In this document: positions 12,401 to 21,691 of the stretch, piece after piece
Layout of the letters: each line of letters begins with the position of its first letter
Position numbering within the stretch: the first letter of the stretch is position 1
Origin: Smittium mucronatum
Lineage: Eukaryota > Kickxellomycota > Harpellomycetes > Harpellales > Legeriomycetaceae
DNA length: 29,498 nucleotides
Direction: 5' to 3'
NCBI GenBank assembly: GCA_001953115.1
Contig: LSSL01000898.1
Coordinates: 1-29,498 of the forward strand
Position numbers and translations under genes: made by a program
Notes under the pieces: model-generated
Databases searched by the model: none
Seen by the model: the letters and a program-made list of their open reading frames with translations, nothing else
What the model was told of the DNA's origin: nothing

Positions 12401-15195
12401 AAAGCAGCTCTCAATGATTCGTTTTTCAGTTTTCAAGTTTCTTTGGATATTCTAAAATTGGAAAACTATTCTCAGAATAATAACTTTGAAATTGCTGATT
12501 TGGAAATAATAAAAGGAGGACTTTCTAACATACTTTCATGGGAGCTTAATCCAAATATTGATTTCGAATTAAAAAAGGCAATACAGATCCAAAATCCTAG
12601 TTCTGATGTTTTTTATTCATTCCCGGTACAAAAGTAATGGGCTAAATTTAGCTTTTCTTCCATTTTATTTTATTTTACTGCAACCTAATTGCATGTATTT
12701 TAAAATTTCAAAAATTTTCTTTTTCCGATTTAATTATTTATGCTTTTTTGGTTTATAGCTTTGGAATGATGTCTTCCCTATTTCCAATTTTTCGTGACCC
12801 CAAAAAAACGTGGGAACAATCAGGGACTGTTAACGCTCAAAGAATATTACAAATATTGGTTTATTCCCGTTTTGTCTTTCAAGGTAACTATGACTTTTAT
12901 AATTATACTGCTTTTATTTTTTAGACATAATATATAGTAGCTTTATAATATTATCTCAAATTTAGTAATTTTTTTTTTTTTTTCGTTTTTAGAAAACGAA
13001 AAGCTGGCTGTGAATCTCGCCAATTTTTATCTAGTTCAATTGCCAAATGTTGTTGGAAATTCATATAAACATCCTGATTTATACTACGTTTCCTCCTTCT
13101 TTTTACATCCCAACGAGAGCTTACAAAATGCATCTAGAATGCTGCTCTACTCGACTTTCAAAAAGTTGGACATTAATAAGAGATCGGAAATCTGCGAGGA
13201 ATGTTCTTCCAAAACTATCAGCCAGGCTAGCTCCATGCTTCATTCGAACAGGATCTTAGGCGAGGATATATTTGAAACAATAGTGGTAATGAGTACCATT
13301 GCTAGCCACTCCCCACAACTCCTATCCTTAAATGTAAAATCTGCTTTGGCATCCATTTTAAAAATTCTAGTTGATTTTGACCACCCTACAAACAATATTA
13401 AACTAACCGAATTAGCTGTAGAACTACTAATAATAAGAAATTTTGAGATCTTAAAACCGTATTTCGATGTCTCAAAGGTCATTGAAAATCTTATCTTCAT
13501 GGTTTTCTTTTCAATTTTTAAAGGGAGAAACTGTAATCCATCATCCATTACTCCTATTAAACAAGATGTTATTGTCTCTGAATCAAGTATTCAATCTACT
13601 GTAAATAAATTTGACAATGCTCAAGTTTCTGGTAAGGAAGATTCTCTCAAGCTGTTTCCTGGTTACCTAAATTCAAACACTGATCGACTTAGCATTAGCC
13701 CTATCGGCTCCCAGAAAAACATCCAAACATTGAATTCTGCTCAAGAAAGCAGATCAGTATCTCTGTCAACTAGCAGCAGAAGCTCATTTAGTAGTTCTTG
13801 GACCGATTCTCTCCGGCTGAGAAATCAAAAGAATACGTCTGACATCCTTAATATTGATGAACAACAAAAACCTAACTTGACAAATCTATTCAAGAGTGCA
13901 ATCATTCATATTTTAGTTGTAGACCCCAATTCAGTTATATTCAAAATTTGTCAGATATTATCAAACCCCAAAACCCACACCCTTGAACTTATTTTTCTAA
14001 TTCAACTCTGCTATTTTATTCTGCAAAAACAACCAAACATCCTCTATTATCACGTTGGTCCCCTTGTCAGTGCTATATTTAAGTCAAGAACTAATTTAAC
14101 TTTTAATACAAATAGTAATTTTGAAAGAATAGATTCCAACTCACCAAAGAACAATTCAAATAACGTCGACCGCGTGATCCCAGTTATAACTAAAAATTCT
14201 GAAAACATTAATATCAATGTTGAAACTGCAGATGAAACTGAATTTTCAAAAAGACATAAAAATTCCAAAGATACATTTTTTATGTTTGGACTTGAGATTG
14301 TCAATAGATACGACGAAGTTTTATCGATTTGTAAACATGTAGAACAATCTTCACTTTCCAGTTTAAGGTCTCAATTCTTTCAAATGAGTTATAAATTTTT
14401 CACTCGCCTTTCTGAAAATTTCACAAGTGCCTCAATTATTTCTACCCATATTCCTGTTTCTCCTATTTCTCCATCTGCATTAAAAGATTCCGCTATTGAA
14501 AATACCTCTAATATTCTTAGCAAGTATTTTGCTGTTTTAGACTCAGAAGGCAATGTTGAGATATATAACATAATCAAGAATAAATGTGCCTCTTGTATAA
14601 ATTTATCCTCCGAGGAAATATTTTCTATTGCGTTAAATGGTGAAAAATACTTGGCTGTATTTTCAAAACCATCCTCAAAATCTTCACGGGGTAGTGTCGG
14701 TTCTGATAGAAACTCATTGTACACTTCAGCAGAAGATGATGGATCTGGATCATTAAAAATATACAGTTTGTCTCGTAAAACCACTTTAATGAAACAGCTA
14801 GGTATTTCCAGATTTTTCACTAATCAATCCCGGAGCCCAACCCCAGAAGTGTACGACCAATCATCAATGAAATCAGCTATTATGAATCCTACAGAATCAT
14901 TTACAAGTAAATTCCCCGAAACCCGGTCAAATATCAGAGTTATCAAAGATCCTGTGAAATCAATGAGTGTACCGTCACATTTCTTGGAACCTTTAGGTAT
15001 TTTTTTTCTTTATATTTAAAATATTAATACTTTATAATGGAAATTACCTTGAAATTTTCGAGCTAAATATTATATATTACTTTAGGAGACATACCACCCA
15101 ATGCCCTCAAATACACAATCAGTTTGGTTTGGCAGTCAACAAAGACTATATGTTTAACTATAGGAGAAGCCAAATTCACATTATCTATATTATAG
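9446..15195 (+). CDS. WDR7: WDR7 / rabconnectin-3 beta homologue, 12 exons, 1518 aa
   Basis: Exons: 9446-9622, 9714-9841, 9942-10044, 10112-10421, 10494-10615, 10736-10938, 11187-11503, 11568-12207, 12316-12633, 12759-12883, 12993-14996, 15086-15195. They join in phase to 4557 nt, 1518 residues, close to human WDR7 (1490). The ATG follows an in-frame TAA by six codons, and IVKWG near the start resembles IVLWG of WDR7. WD-type units include GH at 69-70 to VAVW at 104-107, NSFLITAGLDLSINIFDL in exon 8 after GH at 487-488, and a C-terminal set from about 1325 (YFAVLDSEGNVEIYN). TELAVELL..FEILKPYFDVS and the last exon (NALKYTISLVWQS) match WDR7's middle and its NALKLARLIWTSN end. A Ser/Asn-rich insert lies at about 1005-1110. 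Family knowledge: WDR7 partners DMXL/Rav1-type proteins in regulating V-ATPase assembly on endomembranes. Splice sites are inferred from sequence only. Ortholog call strong; exact borders of introns 1 and 6 less so. Confidence 0.88.
9623..15085 (+). other. Eleven spliceosomal introns of the WDR7-like gene
   Basis: Introns: 9623-9713, 9842-9941, 10045-10111, 10422-10493, 10616-10735, 10939-11186, 11504-11567, 12208-12315, 12634-12758, 12884-12992, 14997-15085. Donors are GTTTGT, GTAAAT, GTATGT, GTATTT (three), GTAACT (two), GTAAAC, GTAACA and GTAATG; acceptors are all AG, usually TAG. Lengths are 64-125 bp except intron 6 (248 bp). CTAAC at 10708-10712 and TTAACTAA near 9665 are likely branch sites. 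Most introns contain in-frame stops or shift the frame, so retention would break the protein. The introns sit mainly in the first two thirds; exon 11 alone is 2004 bp. Confidence 0.8.
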
Positions 15196-15211
15196 AAAAA
15201 TACTTATGAAC

Positions 15212-15217
15212 AATAAA
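15212..15217 (+). terminator. Possible poly(A) signal of the WDR7-like gene
   Basis: AATAAA starts 17 bp after the TAG stop at 15193-15195, which would give a very short 3' UTR. AATAAA is frequent in this AT-rich sequence, so the position is the only support. Confidence 0.35.
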
Positions 15218-15766
15218 AAATCTTAAATTTTTTACTCATTTTAATCTTTTTTTCCATACTGGAAAGGATATTGACCGATATAATTATTATTTGTGGTTAC
15301 ATCAATCAATATCTGTGCCTGATATGATATTCTATACGGATTTTTATTATTTATTTTATTTCGAATTTTTTTGTTACTATATACTTTTTACCTCCTCATA
15401 TGACTGATATATAAACTCAGGAATATGGGGATCTGAGGAAAAATTTTAAATGTCATAAAAGGATTGTATGAACCACCAAAAATGGTAATAAGAATAAGAA
15501 ATGAAACAACAGGAAATTTTGAATACAAATGTGGGATGCGACAAGGATTCCCGGCATCACCGATTTTATTCAATTTTTTTATCAACTGTATTTTTGAGGG
15601 CATGGAAGAAATGTACGTGCCCTCACTCTCTAAAAAAAACCCTGGGCTACTATTCGCCAATGATGCCGTGGTAATAGCAAATACACCGGAGTTTCTCCAC
15701 TGATAACACCAGCCAAATAATCGAACTGGGAACAGCGAAAAATTTGGATGGCATTCGTGTTGCCAG

Positions 15767-15794
15767 TCTATTAATACTGGAAGGTATTAATAGA
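15767..15794. repeat. Perfect 11-bp hairpin in the RT relic
   Basis: TCTATTAATAC at 15767-15777 is exactly complementary to GTATTAATAGA at 15784-15794 with a 6-base loop, TGGAAG. It falls in the reading frame that continues the RT, near the tail of the relic. It might be an RNA structure of the element or a local foldback duplication. Confidence 0.7.
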
Positions 15795-15803
15795 TCACCA
15801 GCC

Positions 15804-15834
15804 CTCTTGAACCAATTCCCAGTGGGTACGGAGC
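15804..15834 (+). repeat. Retroelement tail repeat, copy 1
   Basis: CTTGAACCAATTCCCAGTGG and the following GTACGGAGCTG recur at 20024-20054 with four differences, all transitions. The copy here is fused in open frame to the RT relic (15699-15860), which ties the repeat family to that retroelement. Confidence 0.7.
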
Positions 15835-15977
15835 TGCTAGTTCGGCGAAGAGGAGTTTAGTAGGATTTTTTTAATTTTTATACCGAGTTCTAAAATAAAT
15901 TCTTTGTAATAAATATATGTGTGTTAATATCTAATACCAAAAAAATCACTGATTAACTATAAACCAATAAACCTCTA

Positions 15978-15988
15978 CCCCCCCCCCC
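15978..15988. repeat. Homopolymer C tract (11 bases)
   Basis: Eleven consecutive C bases followed by a run of A, about 120 bp after the RT relic. C or G runs of this length are exceptional in such AT-rich sequence. Confidence 0.85.
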
Positions 15989-18900
15989 AAAAAAAGACAC
16001 CATAAGCCTTGGAAATAACAACAAAACTTTGAATATTTTAAAAAATTGCATATTAATAATGAAGAGGCTAAATAATTGGATTGAAATTCTTGGCCTTTTC
16101 CACTCATTTATGTATGTATGTATATATTTATTATTATTATTTTTTTTTTATGAAAAAATCCAAATTAGCTCGCCCCAATTCAAAGATAATTATCTCTCAC
16201 AATGGATAACGTAAATACATTTAATGGTGTTATAAAAAGTTAATCCACATTCACAATTTAATGGAACTTATGGGTACATACTAACCAAAGTATATAATTA
16301 ATGTGGTCAGTTTAAAAACAAATAGTTATTCTGTAACATTTAATAAAAATTTTAAAGTTATGAAAAAATATTAATATATTTGTACATGAATAGTTAGTTA
16401 GTGGTGAATATATTAAAAAAAACATAAAAGGTTGAATATAGCTTGAAAATTATTTTTTGGATATTTTGGTATACATGAGATTCTCTTTGAGAACAGACAC
16501 CTTTCTACTAAATTTTTACTACTTTCCTAATTTGGAAACATAGTGTAAGATAAAGAATAGAGTTATTGGGTAATTCGAAATATGAATTTTAGAGACTAGT
16601 ATTCTATTGGTAAAATGTTGAAAAATTATTAGAGCCAGTATTTTTTTGTATTTTTATTGGTCTGATTATAAATAAATCCAAGAGTAGCCAATGGTTTACA
16701 CAATTAAAAAAAGTCTTTTCTTGAAAAGAATCTCCCATATATGCGATTATTACCTCTAGTGATAAAAAAATAACTAATTATTTTCTTCAAATAAATATCA
16801 CTTATTATTTTAGGTTTAAAATTTCGAGACTATAATCATATTATAATAATAAAAATATCACATTTTCATGTTTTTTTATTGAAAAATATTATAAAATATG
16901 GTGAGAATATTCTGAAAATGTCAAGAAAATGTTTTATTTTTACATTTTAAACTAGCGAAAATTTAATTTCCAGTAATTTGTAATATTTTTATAATAGTTT
17001 TATTCACAGACTTGTATTAAAAATGATTCTCTAAAATTTTTAGGGTTGTATTGATATTATTTTTATAAAACCAATATATTTTATTTTTCATTAATTTTAA
17101 AACTCAAATATTGGTATTTTTTCTTTAAACTTCGGGTAAAATTAATAAATATTTTATCAGTATTTTTTTGAAAATTAAAAAAAATAGCTTTAATTCGGTT
17201 AAAAAAATCAAATATCATTCTTGAGGCTAACACTGATACCCGTTAATAATAAAATAAAAAATAAACTTAATAAAATCATCAATAATTTCCTCTCTTAATA
17301 AATATTATTTAATATAATAAATACATAATTACAATAATGGAAGCTTATCATCCAAATTAGATTTAAAATTTAATCAGTCTGTCAGAAAAAAAAAACAATT
17401 GAAATTGAAAAATTAATGGGTTCAGATGAAATTACAAAACACATAAATATTTCAAAAATATTCATTATCAATATCATAATATTTATGGTAAAAAATAAAA
17501 TAAAATCTACATTTAAATTATTTTTAAATATACTAATTTTATAAATCTCATTAAGTAACAATAAATATCTATCATTTACCTTAATATATATCAAAGCTAA
17601 ATATTCTTTTTTTTAATTTTAAAAATTTCTGCAAGTTAAAATATCTTATAAATAAATGATATAATTTAATTTTTTTCGTTAAATAAAATTATTATATTTT
17701 AATGTCAATATGTAATCTTTTTTGAATACAATGCTTTTGATTTAAATTTAACCGTAAAATGAGTAGATTATACAATAAAAATTTAAATTTCCATATTTAT
17801 TCAAAAAAAAAAGCTTGAATTGAAAGAAAAACATTAAGCAAAAAACAAATATTTATTTTTCTAGTTTAAAAATATTCTATTTCCATCTGCTATTTACTTT
17901 CATGGAATCAGGCCGGATATTATTTCGATACATTAGAATTTAATTTTTTTTGTAAAAATAAAATATCAGTCTTCTAAATTTATCTAATAACTCGAATTTT
18001 TTTATTAAAAAATATAAACAGAACTTTCATCTCTCGAAATATTTGAATATTTTTTTAATTAAATAACATGTATACTTATTGAAAAAATATAAATATAAAC
18101 TCTAGAAATTTAATATTAAATTGGTAATTTTGGCTATTTTTCTGTTGAATTAACTTAGATTGTTGAATATATGCAAGTTTTTTAGGATAAAAAGGCATTA
18201 AAATGCTTTAATAATATACAAATTTTTATTATTAAATTGGTAAATTGTAGTATTAAGTCAAAAAAAATGTAAATTAGTTTCGGAATTTTTTTTTTAAAAC
18301 TATAAATAAGTATATTGGGTTTGAAAGCGTTGGAGCTGATTTTAAAAAAGTGTGAATGTTTTCAAATTAGTATGCTAAATTACGAAAAAAGTAAATTTTA
18401 ATTCGATAAAGAGAATAAAAATTTGAAAATATTAAGCTCATGGATTTACTATTTTAATCCATATTCTTAAAATTTATAGAGAATCAGTTTAGGATTCCCA
18501 TTTTATTTTTAATTTTAACAAATTCAAATTTAGCTTTTTTGTAATTGATCTACCAATTCGGATTTTTTTTAAATTATTTTTGATTGAATGCATGCTTTAA
18601 AATCTTAATTGCTTATTTTTCATTTGAAAATACATTAATAAAATATATTTTAATCTTTTTTGATTTAATACCATTTTTATTGGATTTTATTTAGGGAAAT
18701 TTTATATTAATACACTGAAATTATAATTTTTTTTTCTATTTAAACTATATGAATTAATAAGTATGATAAAATATTCCCGTATCAATATAAAAAAACTTAG
18801 TTTTTTTGATGGGTTGATATTTATAAGAGATATTATATTTTTATTCTCTTGAAAATTTTTAATAAAATGTATTGATTTTTATTTTTATACTCAAGTTATC

Positions 18901-20020
18901 TATAGCTAAACAATTCTGTAATTAAAAATAAATTATTAAATGATAAATACAATCTTCGTAAAAAAAAAACAGATTTAGCTTTTTTTTCCAAGATTTCTTG
19001 AATACTTACCGTTATAATCTTTCATTATTGCAATTATATATACAAGTATCATTTGATGATTTTTTATCTGAAAATTATTATTTATTTGAATAGCTCAATC
19101 CAATAGTTCTTAGAATAATAAAAAATATTATATTGTAATTTGTTTTTTTGTTGTTTTTTTATTAATATATTTCTTTACTGCATGTTAAGTAATTTTTCAA
19201 CAATAATAATGGCATATTTCTTCGAATTTTTTTTATGTCATATATATATAGTTTAAGAAATTATTCTAAGTTTTTTTAATTAAATAGTTCTTTTTATACA
19301 CTCTAAAAAATTATGAATTTGAATGAATAGTTATAAGAAAAAAGATCCTAATTCATAAATTTTATTTATCTTGGAATTGGTTTAGAACTTAAATTTTCCT
19401 TTATATTCACAATAATTAGCCTTGTTACTTATATTTTTTAGATTGATTATATATGGTAATTTCTAAATGAAAGTGTTTTTGAAATACAATTTAACACTTA
19501 TAAACTTTATCACCATGTTTATAAATGAAATTTAATATATTATTTTATACTCGAATCGATCTAAAAGTTTAGTATTGTAAGTTTTTAAAAAATATGGAAT
19601 CATTTTTAATAGAAATATTATTTTTTAAACCTTAAAAAATTATATGCATTTTTCTTTTTTAGTTATAATTATTTTCTTTTATTTTATAATATCAATTATT
19701 ACTATTTGCTATTTTTTTATCAATTTTTTCGAAATAAAGTATTGATTTTTGCGGACTTTCACTATTTCTAGCCATCATAAAGAGTTTCATAGATATTATG
19801 CAGTCATAAATATAGAATATTTTATTAAAAAATAAATATTGGATTAGAATTTATAGTTAAGTATATAAAATAAAATAATTGATAATGTAATATCCGCGTC
19901 TTATTAATCCTGAGGCTAATAATCGTTCAATTATAAAAAGAAAATGAAGTTAAAAATTATTAAATCGGTATATTAATTAGCTTTTTTTTTATTAATATGC
20001 AAATTTTATACTAATAAAAT

Positions 20021-20083
20021 CCCTTGAACCAATTTCCAGTGGGTATGAAGCCGTCATATTGACAGATGGGAGCGGAATGAAAT
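20021..20083 (+). repeat. Retroelement tail repeat, copy 2 (isolated)
   Basis: CTTGAACCAATTTCCAGTGG at 20024-20043 continues to match 15804-15834 for 31 bp. Past the match one frame reads EAVILTDGSGMKFI (20047 onward). The piece is isolated in AT-rich DNA with no other element parts near it, so it is a truncated or eroded copy. Confidence 0.65.
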
Positions 20084-20268
20084 TTATTAAACATTTTTTC
20101 CTTTTATTGTATTTTTATTTTAGTTTTCTCTAGTATTTTAATACTATAAATAAACACCTTTAAAAAAAAACTATTACAAGCTCGGTGATTATTTTTGTTA
20201 AAATAAAAACTTATATAACAGTTATTAGCCCTTACATTTGATATTGTTTTATCAAAAAAACTTTCAAT

Positions 20269-20302
<34 letters not shown>
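20269..20302. repeat. Compound (AC)8(AT)9 microsatellite
   Basis: Eight AC units at 20269-20284 run directly into nine AT units at 20285-20302. A further (AT)9 tract lies at 21955-21972. Confidence 0.95.
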
Positions 20303-21679
20303 GCATATAAAATCACCTCTGTTGTTACTGGATATATGCTTAATATATTTTTTCTTTATTATATTTTAAAATAAGGAGACAAAATATAATGCATGATAAA
20401 TCATAATGTGATGAGATTAAAAAATCCACTATATTTAAATCAAAAACCTAATATAAGAATATATATGTAAATTAATACAAATAATTGGATTTGGAGCATT
20501 TCAGTAATAATAATAATAATAAATATTCTTACAATAATATCAGGGGCTTAAAATTGATAATAATAAACGATTAAATCATTTTAGATGATTAAAATAAATA
20601 AAAGAATAAATCATATAATATTAAATACAGAAATTTTTTTGCTTTTTTAAAATCAAAAAATTCTAGAAAATATATAATAAAGTTTTCTAATCCCTACTGG
20701 AATGATTTTTCACCAAATAAAATACTTTGTGCGTTTATTATATTAATAATGACCAATTAAGTATCAATATAAATGATAAAAAAGTTAACTCATGTAATAT
20801 TTATACAGAAAATAAGATATTGAGGCGAATATATCAATCTGACAATTTAAAAAGAGATTAAAAAATATTTCTTATGTGTTTTAATATCTTTAAATTGACT
20901 AAGAAAATATCTGTTAAATTTATCGCCTTTTTTATCAATTCAAGTCTTACAAAAAAATTATAAATAACATAAAGTATACGAAGAAAAAAGGAAGATTTAC
21001 CGGAAATTTTATGAATCCAAGATACCATTAATTTTAATATAATTTTTAATGCTGGATTTCGGAAATGAAATTTAAAGTATATTATATTATAAAAAAATGA
21101 GTTTTCACACCGCACTTATTTTAAAAGAGCGGTATGTTGATAAAAAAAGGGGTTTTAAAAAAGATAGTTGTACACGTTGTTTTTGGATACTAATAACGGA
21201 TTTATTATTATAAATATGGGTGTGATGATCAGTATGGAAGTATGCGGTATTCAGAAAAAAAAACGAAAGGTCTCATTTATTTTAATTTATATATATATTT
21301 TAAATATTAATTAAAAGGGTATTATCGAAATTTTCAAGAAATAATTAACTATAACATTTTAACTTTTCTAAAACCGGAAATATTTTAAGTCTAAAATTCC
21401 AGTTATTTATATTAAGAAAATTAATTATGTAATTTTCAATTTGAAGTGATTAGAATATTTTTAAAATCCTTTATGTAGAGATAAAGTTTATTTGAGCACA
21501 TTTTTTTTCTAATCTTAGTTATTTTATGAAAAAGATTAATTTTATTTTATCCCAAAGAAAATCATCAAGTTAAAATTTTACATAAAAAATTGAAAAAGAA
21601 AATTTTCTACTGTTAATAATTATAAGGTAAATATAAAAATTTGAACTGTTCTTTTGCGCATAGAGCTATTAGAGTGGCA

Positions 21680-21691
21680 GGGGGGGGGGGG
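21680..21691. repeat. Homopolymer G tract (12 bases)
   Basis: Twelve consecutive G bases lie in an otherwise AT-rich stretch, preceded by GAGTGGCA and followed by TTGCAATTTT. Confidence 0.9.

Larger units (their letters stand above)
15391..15860 (+). pseudogene. Non-LTR (LINE-type) reverse transcriptase fragment, broken
   Basis: This is the palm part of a LINE-type reverse transcriptase. From 15404 the frame reads LIYKLRNMGI, a TGA at 15434-15436, then GKILNVIKGLYEPPKM, and on to the conserved CGMRQGFPASPILFNFFIN (thumb-side 'RQG.P.SP.LFN' motif) and LLFANDAVVIANTPE. The last corresponds to the catalytic F/YADD box, here with the first Asp replaced by Asn. A TGA at 15701 ends that frame, but the +1 frame is open from 15699 to a TAG at 15858 and reads DNTSQIIELGTAKNLDG, plausibly the continuation. 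A PPH at 15391, in another frame, may be the VPH motif just upstream. Endonuclease, earlier RT motifs and RNase H are not visible. It lies about 200 bp after WDR7, same strand. Dead copy: stop, frameshifts and a lost catalytic Asp. Confidence 0.85.

Noticed and set aside
16029..16214. 61-codon open frame after the RT relic
   Set aside because: Low-complexity, ending in F/L/I runs; not in register with the RT and without recognisable motif.
20269..20302. CRISPR-like or other functional array at the AC/AT tract
   Set aside because: It is a plain dinucleotide microsatellite without spacers.
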